Assembly: GCA_903921405.1 (NCBI GenBank)
Contig: CAIXPV010000112.1
Coordinates: forward strand, 1 to 5,397
Length of the DNA stretch: 5,397 nucleotides
Reading direction: 5' to 3'
Origin: an uncultured Actinomycetes bacterium
GTDB lineage: Bacteria; Actinomycetota; Actinomycetes; Nanopelagicales; Nanopelagicaceae
In this document: piece after piece, positions 1-5,397 of the stretch
How the letters are laid out: each line of letters begins with the position of its first letter
Numbering within the stretch: position 1 is the first letter of the stretch
Notes under the pieces: model-generated
The model's database searches: none
What the model was told of the DNA's origin: nothing
The model's input: the letters and a program-made list of their open reading frames with translations, nothing else
Program-made: the position numbers and the translations under genes

Positions 1-1
1 A

Positions 2-1198
2 ATAAGTACTACTGCCACAGAATTAGATGATATCAAGTTCTTTAATCAAGAAAATCACGAAAAAGACCTAGACAATTCAACATGGGGTTTTGTTAAAAAG
101 ACTTTAATAGAAAATGACTACAAGGTAAATTACACTGGAGTAGATGCGGTTGTACTATGGGGAAATTCTCGCATCAGAAATCAGCAAATTGCTGAAGCTA
201 TGATGTATACGAGGGACAAATTAGCTTTCGGTAATATCAGGAAGTCATCTATCATTAATAGTAAGTGGTGGGATCCAAAAAAAATCGATGAAAGTTTGTT
301 CGATCCCATACAAACCGATGAAGGAGATATTACTAATGTCACGTTACTTTTTAATGAATGGAATAATGCAACAGTAGGAACGCTTACCCATGAAATTATG
401 CACTTATACGGCTTGGCAGACCTATATGGATCGGCGACCAGTCCGCCATTCAGTGTTATGTCGGGTTCTGGTTTGCTAGGTGGGCCCATACTTCCGTATG
501 AGCAATGGGTGTTGGGTTGGCTTCCAGATTCGAGCGTTACTTGCGTAAGTCAAAAGAACGAGCTTACGCAAAACCCAATGGAGAATAAGTTTGTTTTAGA
601 TTACTCAAAAGGCGATCAGAGTCTAGTTATTCCGATTGGAGCTACGTCAGCTTTAGTTGTAGACGTGATGACCTATCTACAAGGAACGAATTTGCTTTAC
701 TACTCTCTAGAAAATGATGCACGTCCACCTATTGAGATTTTTTCGACACCTAAGACTCTCGTCAGTAGTTTGAAAATAACTGGGTATGCGGGAGTTGGAT
801 TGCAGTTGAAATCCCCTGATTTTACGCTTCTAGTAAGCGATAACAACGGTTCCAAGGTTGTTATAAATCTGATTCCAAGTAGTAAAATTGATTCCGAAGA
901 GTCTCTCAAACTTATCAATCAGGCGGCACTAAAGAAGTCGGAAAATGCTCTTTTGCTTAAGACCAAGCAAGATGCAGAGATAAAGGCCGCTGCAGATCTA
1001 AAGGCTAAACAAGAAGCCGATGCTAAGGCAGTCGCAGAAAAAGCTGTAGCAGACTTACTTGCACAACAAAAGGCAGCCGCAGCTGCGAAAGTTGCAGCGC
1101 TTAAGAAAACAACAATCACGTGCATCAAGGGCAAACTGACTAAGAAGGTAACGGCAGTTAAACCTGTCTGTCCTGCCGGATATACGAAAAAGCGTTAA
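2..1198 (+). CDS. Secreted M6-like zinc metalloprotease, 5'-truncated, with A/K-rich helix and cationic two-Cys C-terminal tail
   Basis: The frame is open from the left edge to the TAA at 1196-1198, giving 398 visible residues with no start. The ATG codons at 200 and 203 are internal, because the 66 codons before them are open and read as protein, so the gene begins outside the window. The zinc site is THEIMHLYGLADLYG, with ligands H130, H134 and probably D140 and catalytic E131 (visible numbering). This matches the HExxHxxGLxDLY signature of M6 (immune inhibitor A-like) peptidases. FSVMSGSG (Met-turn near M153) and PYEQWVLGW follow, as in that family. Residues about 180-296 are beta-rich and resemble the post-catalytic M6 subdomain. 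Residues about 300-369 are an A/K/E-rich helix. The last 28 residues are a basic tail with two cysteines. Secretion is inferred from the family; the signal peptide is off-window. The substrate is unknown. The 5' part is AT-rich compared with the other genes. No convincing terminator follows. Confidence 0.85.
   Translation: MSTTATELDDIKFFNQENHEKDLDNSTWGFVKKTLIENDYKVNYTGVDAVVLWGNSRIRNQQIAEAMMYTRDKLAFGNIRKSSIINSKWWDPKKIDESLFDPIQTDEGDITNVTLLFNEWNNATVGTLTHEIMHLYGLADLYGSATSPPFSVMSGSGLLGGPILPYEQWVLGWLPDSSVTCVSQKNELTQNPMENKFVLDYSKGDQSLVIPIGATSALVVDVMTYLQGTNLLYYSLENDARPPIEIFSTPKTLVSSLKITGYAGVGLQLKSPDFTLLVSDNNGSKVVINLIPSSKIDSEESLKLINQAALKKSENALLLKTKQDAEIKAAADLKAKQEADAKAVAEKAVADLLAQQKAAAAAKVAALKKTTITCIKGKLTKKVTAVKPVCPAGYTKKR
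899..1108 (+). other. Ala/Lys/Glu-rich helical spacer within the protease
   Basis: Codons here encode about 70 residues dominated by Ala, Lys, Glu, Asp and Leu. They include near-repeats such as KQDAEIKAAADLKA followed by KQEADAKAVAEKA. The composition predicts a long charged alpha-helix, possibly a coiled coil. It separates the folded protease part from the C-terminal Cys tail. This looks like a surface spacer or stalk, which is an inference; low-complexity helices of this kind carry no specific functional signal. Confidence 0.6.
1112..1195 (+). other. Cationic C-terminal two-cysteine tail motif of the protease
   Basis: The last 28 codons encode a short module: TITC, then a lysine-rich stretch (KGKLTKK, VTAVKP), then VCPAGYTKKR at the extreme C-terminus. 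The two cysteines are 16 residues apart and could form a disulphide outside the cell. I recall similar endings (TxxCxKGK...KPxCPxGYKK) on secreted proteins of freshwater Actinobacteria, but could not search. It is not an LPXTG sorting signal: there is no LPxTG and no hydrophobic helix before the basic end. A role in wall binding or retention is a guess. Confidence 0.5.
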
Positions 1199-1268
1199 TT
1201 TGCGGAAGTCTCAGGGTTTTTTAAGCCTGTGAGCGTCGTTTCATTTAGCCCGGGAATCTTCTTGCCCC

Positions 1269-1274
1269 TAGACT
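1269..1274 (+). promoter_or_regulatory. Possible -10 box (TAGACT) for the Bax-inhibitor-like gene
   Basis: TAGACT fits the actinobacterial TANNNT -10 pattern. It would place transcription start near 1281, upstream of the 15-nt palindrome and the ribosome binding site. No good -35 hexamer lies 16-19 bases upstream (the sequence there is TTTAGCCC), so the call is weak. The rest of the 133-bp gap shows no other clear promoter. Confidence 0.25.
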
Positions 1275-1291
1275 CGTTATGTACGACAACT

Positions 1292-1306
1292 GCCAGAACT
1301 TCTGGC
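1292..1306. promoter_or_regulatory. Perfect 15-nt palindrome upstream of the Bax-inhibitor-like gene
   Basis: GCCAGAA-C-TTCTGGC is a 7-bp perfect inverted repeat around one central base. It ends 25 bases before the start codon and just upstream of the ribosome binding site. The one-base centre is too tight for a stable seven-pair RNA hairpin, so a protein-binding operator is more natural than an attenuator. It does not match the LexA, CIRCE or HAIR consensus I know. The regulator is unknown. Confidence 0.45.
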
Positions 1307-1314
1307 GGCACAAC

Positions 1315-1322
1315 AAAAGGAG
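1315..1322 (+). promoter_or_regulatory. Shine-Dalgarno site of the Bax-inhibitor-like gene
   Basis: AAAAGGAG ends nine bases before the ATG at 1332, within a purine-rich run (AAAAGGAGAGAAAAAAT). It is the clearest ribosome binding site in the window and supports 1332 as the start. Confidence 0.8.
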
Positions 1323-1331
1323 AGAAAAAAT

Positions 1332-2117
1332 ATGCGCAGTTCAAACCCTGTTTTAGGACGGGCGTTTAATCAGCGTGGATACGCTGCATTTGATCCCAAG
1401 GCAACAACTGAGACCGACGCAGCGCTAGAGAATTTGTACAACGCACCTGCCGCATCATCATTGCGCACAGGTCGCATGACGATTGACGATGTCGTCACTC
1501 GTACTGGAATTTTATTTGCAGTTCTAGTCGCCGTTGGCGCAGTTGCATGGACACTTAACTTAGGTGCTGGAGCCATGATGCTCGGCGTTTTTGGTGGCTT
1601 TGCTCTTGCGATGGTTATTACCTTTAGCAAAACCGTGAAACCAGGGTTAGCGATTGCTTACGCTGCTCTTGAAGGTTTAGCTCTGGGCACAATAAGTCAC
1701 CTATATAACAATTTCTATCAAGGCATTGTTAGCCAAGCGATCATCGTGACAATCTGTGCATTTTCTGCGATGCTCTTTGCTTACAAGAGCGGCCGAATTC
1801 GCGTAACACCAAAGTTCACTAAAGTATTAATGACGGCCATGATTGGCTATTTAGTACTGGCGTTGCTTTCATTTGTCGGTTCATTCTTTGGTGCAAGCAT
1901 TTATAGCATGGGTGGATTTGGGCTAATCATTGCCGCAGGTGGAATGGTGCTCGCTAGCTTCTTCTTGATCCTAGATTTTGATCAGATTCAAAAGGGAATC
2001 GATGCTGGTTTGCCAGAGCAAGAGTCATGGCGTGCAGCCTTTGGTTTAATGGTCACAATCGTGTGGCTCTATATGGAGGTTCTGCGCCTGCTATCAATCT
2101 TGCGCGGTAACGACTAA
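1332..2117 (+). CDS. Bax inhibitor-1/YccA family membrane protein (actinobacterial BaxI_1 type)
   Basis: This 261-residue integral membrane protein has the layout of the actinobacterial Bax inhibitor-1-like family. The N-terminus is a cytoplasmic stretch of about 55 residues beginning MRSSNPVL. Seven hydrophobic segments follow near 58-76, 80-98, 104-122, 132-151, 164-185, 194-214 and 237-257. The family hallmark is at the end of helix 6: LILDFDQIQKGID, with acidic residues D215 and D217. Helix 7 contains WLYMEVLRLL with E249. In the related BsYetJ, paired aspartates gate a pH-sensitive calcium leak, so a similar channel role is possible but unproven here. The physiological role in actinobacteria is not established. 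The ATG at 1332 follows a strong Shine-Dalgarno. The gene stands alone, with its own terminator, six bases from the stop codon of the convergent MFS gene. The family assignment is secure; the function is not. Confidence 0.93.
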   Translation: MRSSNPVLGRAFNQRGYAAFDPKATTETDAALENLYNAPAASSLRTGRMTIDDVVTRTGILFAVLVAVGAVAWTLNLGAGAMMLGVFGGFALAMVITFSKTVKPGLAIAYAALEGLALGTISHLYNNFYQGIVSQAIIVTICAFSAMLFAYKSGRIRVTPKFTKVLMTAMIGYLVLALLSFVGSFFGASIYSMGGFGLIIAAGGMVLASFFLILDFDQIQKGIDAGLPEQESWRAAFGLMVTIVWLYMEVLRLLSILRGND

Positions 2118-2123
2118 CAGGTA

Positions 2124-3356
2124 TTACTCGAGGGGCCTCAGGTTATTAACCTGGGGCCTTTCGTCTTCTCCGGGTAAGTGCGCATGGCGGGTTTCAGGGA
2201 TTTGAGTTGTTAAGAACGTACCGAATGCAAATACAACGGCCGATACAGCAAAAGCCGTGCGGTAAGAATAAGCATCTGAGAGAGCGCCAATAATGATTGG
2301 CCCAGCAATCATTCCGGCGTCTCCTGCCATTTGCATGATCGCGATTACTTGACCACCACGGCCACGAATGACATCACCAACAATGCTGGCAGGAGTAGTT
2401 GAAAGATAGGCACCACCTATGCCAATGACGGCCATTGACACTAAATACATCCATGGATGAACCGCCAACGTTAAAATCACCACGCCCAATAAAGCAACAC
2501 TTGAGCCAATCATTGATGCAATTCGTCGACCACGAATATCTGATACTCGCCCACCGTGCATAAGCAGGGAACCTTGAAAAATCGCACTTAAAGCAAAACC
2601 ATAACCAACTACCGCCGTTGTCGAATGTAGATCTTCAGTAACAAAAACCGGCATGATCGATGCTCGCATACCAAAGACAACCCAGTTCACAATGAAAACA
2701 AGGACTAAGGCAATCCGATACGGCTTCATCGCTAAAGCTTCGCGAATCGAGGTGTACTCACTTTCATCCTGTCCCTTCTCTTTTTTGCCCAGCTTGTCAC
2801 TCTTAAGGAAGAAGTGAGCCACGATTCCCGATGACATCAACATCGCCGAGTAAGCAAAGAAAGGTGCACGTAAGGAGATAAGTGAGAGCAAGCCTCCGAT
2901 AGCAGGTCCTGCAACACCACCAAGTAAGAACGCACCGTTATATACCGATAATGCGTGGCCACGTTGTTCATCGGTGACTGTGCGCATCAAGACTGAACCT
3001 GCAGCAACGGAAAACATTGATGAGCCAAGTCCACCCGCAGCGCGAAAGAATAGAAGCTGGTTATAACTAGTTGATAGACCGGCAAGAAAAACGAAGACAG
3101 AGACCATCGCTACGCCGCTACTAAAAACCGCTCTTTCGCCGAATAAATCCACCAATTTTCCCGAAATCAATCCGGAGGCAAAGCGAGTAATAGCAAACAT
3201 TGAAACAATTAAACCGATGGCCGCATTGTTGACCCCAAAGGTGTGAGCAAAGACTGGAATTGCAGGTAGAACGATTCCAAAACCCACAGCTACAAAAAAG
3301 GATGCTGCAACAAGAATGGTTATCTCGCGCGGCAGGTCCTTAAATGGAGATTGCAT
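2124..3356 (-). CDS. MFS transporter, 12-TM DHA1-type drug/proton antiporter
   Basis: This 410-residue major facilitator has about twelve hydrophobic segments, roughly 12-36, 44-66, 76-96, 100-122, 137-159, 164-184, 213-237, 246-268, 278-298, 302-322, 335-360 and 364-386. A charged central loop (about 185-212, KKEKGQDESE) lies between the halves. Motif A is GKLVDLFGER (66-75), with a second copy GGRVSDIRGRR (268-278) in the other half. The TM4 arginine is in FFRAAGGLG. The antiporter motif C is GGVAGPAIGG (146-155), which supports proton-coupled export; the substrate cannot be told. The ATG overlaps the last base of the upstream gene's stop (TAATG), and a GGGGAG at 3368-3373 sits 11 bases upstream, so it is the second gene of a coupled operon. 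Its last codons form the terminator hairpin of the convergent gene. Confidence 0.93.
   Translation of the reverse strand: MQSPFKDLPREITILVAASFFVAVGFGIVLPAIPVFAHTFGVNNAAIGLIVSMFAITRFASGLISGKLVDLFGERAVFSSGVAMVSVFVFLAGLSTSYNQLLFFRAAGGLGSSMFSVAAGSVLMRTVTDEQRGHALSVYNGAFLLGGVAGPAIGGLLSLISLRAPFFAYSAMLMSSGIVAHFFLKSDKLGKKEKGQDESEYTSIREALAMKPYRIALVLVFIVNWVVFGMRASIMPVFVTEDLHSTTAVVGYGFALSAIFQGSLLMHGGRVSDIRGRRIASMIGSSVALLGVVILTLAVHPWMYLVSMAVIGIGGAYLSTTPASIVGDVIRGRGGQVIAIMQMAGDAGMIAGPIIIGALSDAYSYRTAFAVSAVVFAFGTFLTTQIPETRHAHLPGEDERPQVNNLRPLE
2131..2166 (+). terminator. Intrinsic terminator of the Bax-inhibitor-like gene, inside the convergent MFS gene
   Basis: GGCCTCAGGTT (2134-2144) pairs with AACCTGGGGCC (2148-2158) as an 11-bp stem with one G-U pair and a 3-base ATT loop. 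Weaker pairs could extend it to 2131/2161. A short T-rich tail TTTCGTC follows on the + strand. The stem starts 14-17 bases after the stop at 2117. Read the other way there is no U-tract, so it should act mainly for the + gene. The whole stem is also coding sequence for the C-terminal residues RPQVNNLRP of the minus-strand transporter. Confidence 0.85.
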
Positions 3357-4969
3357 TAACCAAGAGACTCCCCAACGGCTTCTTCGCGCGCTGCAGCGTA
3401 ATCCTGTGTTGTTCGTAGCGGTGTCTCACGAAGCATGAGCGCCAGAATAAATCCAAGGGCAGTGATGGGAGCAGCTGCAAAGAAGACAACATGGAAAGAG
3501 CTCACGAAAGCATCTAAGGCAGTTGTCTGAATAATTGGCGGAAATGTTTTTAGAACTGCCGTGCTATTGGAAATCCCACCCAACTTACTTACATCAAAGC
3601 CATCAAGTGCCTTTGGATTAGTTGCTGCAAGCTCGGCGAAATTAGTACTTAAATAATGTGTCACACGGTTAGTCAGAACAGCGCCAAAGAGGGCGGTACC
3701 AAAGACAGAGCCAAGGGAACGGAAGAAAGTATTGCTACTGGTTGCGACTCCCATATCTTTGAAGTCAACTGAGTTTTGCAAAGCGATAATCGTAGTTTGC
3801 ATAGATAAACCAAGACCGGCACCGACCATGATGGCATAGATCGAAATCTGCCAGTAAGGCGTATCGATCTCTAGGCGAGTCATCATCAACACACCAGCGG
3901 TCATAAGCGCGGTTCCTGCAATTGGAAAGCGCTTGTAATGACCATGCTTTGTGATCATCTTGCCAGAGAAGATGGATGTTGTAACAATTCCTAACATCAA
4001 TGGAATCAATTTGAGCCCAGCTTCAGTAGCCGAGTAGCCTTTTACGACCTGGAAGTACAGTGGCAACATAACGATTGCACCGAACATTCCGGCACCTATG
4101 ACTGCGCCAAGAGTTGATGTCAATGAAAACGTATGATTTTTAAATAGATGCAGGGGAAGGATTGGCTCTTTAGCCTTTGTCTCCCAGTACAAAAAGAGAA
4201 CTACTAGAACTAAGCCCGTTACCAAGTAGCCAATCGTGCGACTATCACTCCACCCGTACTGTGGGCCATAGATAGAAACCGAGAGAAGAACTAAGCAGAC
4301 CGAGACGACCATAAGGAGGGCGCCTAAGTAATCAATAGTGTGAGCGCGCTTCACCTTTGGAATATGTAGAACCGCTGATGTAATGAGGAGCGCTGCGATT
4401 CCAAATGGCAAGTTGATGTAGAAAATCCAGCGCCATCCAGTAACGCCAAGAATCTGTGCGTGATCTGAAAAGAATCCGCCAAGTAGTGGGCCGGCAACCG
4501 AGGAGAGTCCCCACACCGCACCGAAATAACCTTGATAGCGGCCACGCTCGCGTGGAGGAACAATGTCACCGATGATCACAAACGCCAGTGCCATAAGTCC
4601 ACCGGCGCCTAAACCTTGCAGAGCACGAGTGGCAATTAACTGATTCATATTCTGGGAAGCACCAGCTAAGAGGGAGCCGACTAAAAATGTAACGATGGCA
4701 ATTTGAAACATTGGGCGTCGGCCATAAATGTCAGACATTTTTCCGTAGAGCGGAGTCGATGCAGTTGACGTTAATAAATACGCGGTGACAACCCAGGTGT
4801 AGTGGTTTAGACCGTTGAACTCTTCGACAATATTCTTAAGTGATGTCGCTACGATCGTTTGGTCTAGAGCCGCTAAGAACAACCCCGTCATGAGACCGCC
4901 AAGGATGACCATAATTTCGCGGTGGGTGTGGGCTTTGGCCGATGCGTTAAGAGGTGCTTTATTAGACAT
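3356..4969 (-). CDS. MFS transporter, 14-TM DHA2 family (EmrB/QacA-like) drug exporter
   Basis: This 537-residue, full-length DHA2-type proton-driven efflux pump has about fourteen hydrophobic segments. The diagnostic motifs run in order: LDQTIV in TM1 (35-40), motif A GKMSDIYGRRP (76-86), motif B RALQGLGAGGL (115-125), motif C AGPLLGG (159-165), and WRWIFYINLPFG before TM6 (179-190). A long external loop (about 435-487) lies before the last helix, as is usual in the family. The likely role is export of drugs or toxic metabolites; the substrate cannot be predicted. The start is fixed: an in-frame TGA lies at 4997-4999, and this ATG is the only ATG, GTG or TTG after it. No Shine-Dalgarno precedes it. 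A TAACCT seven bases upstream suggests a leaderless transcript. It is the first gene of a two-gene operon and is divergent from the ABC ATPase gene. Confidence 0.95.
   Translation of the reverse strand: MSNKAPLNASAKAHTHREIMVILGGLMTGLFLAALDQTIVATSLKNIVEEFNGLNHYTWVVTAYLLTSTASTPLYGKMSDIYGRRPMFQIAIVTFLVGSLLAGASQNMNQLIATRALQGLGAGGLMALAFVIIGDIVPPRERGRYQGYFGAVWGLSSVAGPLLGGFFSDHAQILGVTGWRWIFYINLPFGIAALLITSAVLHIPKVKRAHTIDYLGALLMVVSVCLVLLSVSIYGPQYGWSDSRTIGYLVTGLVLVVLFLYWETKAKEPILPLHLFKNHTFSLTSTLGAVIGAGMFGAIVMLPLYFQVVKGYSATEAGLKLIPLMLGIVTTSIFSGKMITKHGHYKRFPIAGTALMTAGVLMMTRLEIDTPYWQISIYAIMVGAGLGLSMQTTIIALQNSVDFKDMGVATSSNTFFRSLGSVFGTALFGAVLTNRVTHYLSTNFAELAATNPKALDGFDVSKLGGISNSTAVLKTFPPIIQTTALDAFVSSFHVVFFAAAPITALGFILALMLRETPLRTTQDYAAAREEAVGESLG
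3368..3373 (-). promoter_or_regulatory. Shine-Dalgarno-like GGGGAG of the distal MFS gene
   Basis: On the minus strand GGGGAG lies 11 bases before the ATG at 3356, inside the last codons of the preceding gene (AVGESLG). With the TAATG stop/start overlap it supports translational coupling. The spacing is slightly long. Confidence 0.5.
4935..4963 (+). promoter_or_regulatory. Alternative promoter for the ABC ATPase gene, inside the MFS start
   Basis: TTGGCC (4935-4940) and TTTATT (4958-4963) are 17 bases apart and each matches 4 of 6 positions of the -35 and -10 consensus. Transcription would start near 4970. That would leave a short leader in which AAGG at 4976-4979 could act as ribosome binding site for the GTG. 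This competes with the leaderless reading; the match is modest. Confidence 0.2.
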
Positions 4970-4986
4970 GAGGGTAAGGTTACCGC
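4970..4986. promoter_or_regulatory. 17-bp divergent start region with overlapping -10-like boxes and a dyad
   Basis: These 17 bases are all that separates the start codons of two divergent efflux genes. They contain GGTAA-GG-TTACC (4973-4984), 5-bp arms around two bases. On the plus strand TAAGGT (4975-4980) ends six bases before the GTG. On the minus strand TAACCT (4982-4977) ends seven bases before the ATG. Both fit the TANNNT pattern and spacing of actinobacterial leaderless promoters. The boxes overlap by four bases, so the two polymerases could not bind together. No good -35 is seen for either. AAGG (4976-4979) could instead be a weak Shine-Dalgarno for the GTG. The dyad could also be a repressor site. 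Confidence 0.5.
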
Positions 4987-5397
4987 GTGAAGAGCATCAG
5001 CGCAGAACACCTAATTAAGACCTACGACAAAGGCACAGTTCGAGCCTTAGATGATTTATCCCTGGATGTTGCAGAGGGCACCGTATTGAGCGTATTGGGC
5101 CCAAATGGAGCAGGTAAAACTACTACTGTGAGAATTCTCGCAACTCTATTGAAGCCTGATTCAGGAAGTGCACATGTTGCAGGTATTGATGTAATAAAGC
5201 ATCCTGACAAAGTTCGCGAACTCATTGGATTATCCGGTCAATATGCAGCCGTGGATGAAACTCTTACGGGTTGGGATAATTTAGTGATGTTTGGTCGTCT
5301 GTATCACTTAGGCAAACAGCAATCTATTAATCGCGCCAATGAATTACTGGAAAGATTTTCATTAACCGACAGTGCGCGCAGACCAATTAAAACGTAC
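4987..5397 (+). CDS. DrrA-type ABC exporter ATP-binding protein, 3'-truncated
   Basis: The first 137 residues of an ABC ATPase of the daunorubicin-resistance DrrA type are present; such proteins are usually a little over 300 residues. An A-loop tyrosine (Y13) precedes Walker A GPNGAGKT (38-45). The Q-loop region GLSGQYAAVDETLTG (Q85) is the family hallmark, followed by MFGRLYHL and LLERFSLTD. The window stops at KTY, just where the SGG signature would follow. The Walker B and H-loop are therefore unseen. The protein should sit on the cytoplasmic face and power export through a DrrB-like permease, probably encoded just downstream. The GTG start is fixed by an in-frame TAA at 4975-4977, with only GGT, TAC and CGC between. 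The substrate is unknown. The gene diverges from the MFS pair at a 17-bp gap. Confidence 0.95.
   Translation, partial: MKSISAEHLIKTYDKGTVRALDDLSLDVAEGTVLSVLGPNGAGKTTTVRILATLLKPDSGSAHVAGIDVIKHPDKVRELIGLSGQYAAVDETLTGWDNLVMFGRLYHLGKQQSINRANELLERFSLTDSARRPIKTY

Noticed and set aside
200..205. ATG codons at 200 and 203 as the start of the protease gene
   Set aside because: The same frame is open back to the window edge and reads as plausible protein for 66 codons, with no ribosome binding site before these ATGs. They are internal.
919..1134. Ala/Ser-rich open frame on the minus strand opposite the protease C-terminus
   Set aside because: Its composition is what the reverse complement of an Ala/Lys-rich coding region yields. 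It has no ribosome binding site and no recognisable features.
1201..1236. Possible terminator after the protease gene (CTCAGGG, a six-T run, CCTGTGAG)
   Set aside because: The arms pair only with a 2-base bulge, and the T-run lies in the loop rather than after the stem. It is not a convincing intrinsic terminator.
1789..1803. GCGGCCGAATTCGCG looks like a cloning linker (an EcoRI site in GC-rich flanks)
   Set aside because: It is in frame inside the Bax-inhibitor-like gene, coding the normal loop SGRIR between helices 4 and 5. No vector sequence surrounds it.
2131..2161. Bidirectional terminator also serving the MFS operon
   Set aside because: On the minus strand the stem is followed by CTCGAGTAAT with no U-tract, and it lies before the stop codon, so efficient termination there would truncate the message.
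4815..5225. Open frames at 4815-5018 (+) and 5022-5225 (-) across the divergent start
   Set aside because: They are antisense or out-of-frame shadows of the MFS and ABC genes. Their translations show no domain-like features, whereas the genes beneath them have clear family motifs.

Overview
The window looks like chromosomal DNA of a small-genome actinobacterium, most plausibly a freshwater planktonic lineage of the acI/Nanopelagicales type. This is inferred from three things. The Bax-inhibitor-like protein belongs to the actinobacterial 'BaxI_1' branch. The ABC ATPase is strongly DrrA-like. The secreted protease ends in a short cationic two-cysteine tail (TITC...KPVCPAGY...KKR) of a kind I associate with secreted proteins of these bacteria. 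G+C is moderate: 151/300 by hand count in 4501-4800. It drops to 102/300 in the first 300 bases. No search was run, so the taxonomy is tentative.

Layout. Positions 2-1198 (+) hold the 3' part of a secreted M6-like zinc metalloprotease; its start lies off the left edge. A 133-bp gap (1199-1331) carries a perfect 15-nt palindrome and a good ribosome binding site for the next gene. Positions 1332-2117 (+) encode a seven-helix Bax-inhibitor-1/YccA-family membrane protein. It ends in a strong hairpin terminator that lies inside the last codons of the convergent gene. Positions 2124-3356 (-) and 3356-4969 (-) are two different major facilitator efflux transporters. The promoter-proximal one is a 14-helix DHA2 type and the distal one a 12-helix DHA1 type. 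They overlap by one base (TAATG), so they form a translationally coupled operon. Only 17 bp from the DHA2 start codon, on the other strand, begins a DrrA-type ABC exporter ATPase (4987 to the right edge, +), cut just before its signature motif.

How it fits together. The right two thirds is an efflux locus: two proton-driven MFS pumps diverging from an ATP-driven exporter. The start codons of both divergent genes are fixed by in-frame stops. Between them sits a dyad (GGTAA-GG-TTACC) that supplies a TANNNT -10-like box in each direction, with the two boxes overlapping by four bases. This would suit leaderless, mutually exclusive transcription. No regulator gene is visible in the window. The protease at the left is a separate unit and differs in base composition. 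I see no RNA genes, insertion sequences, CRISPR arrays or origins.
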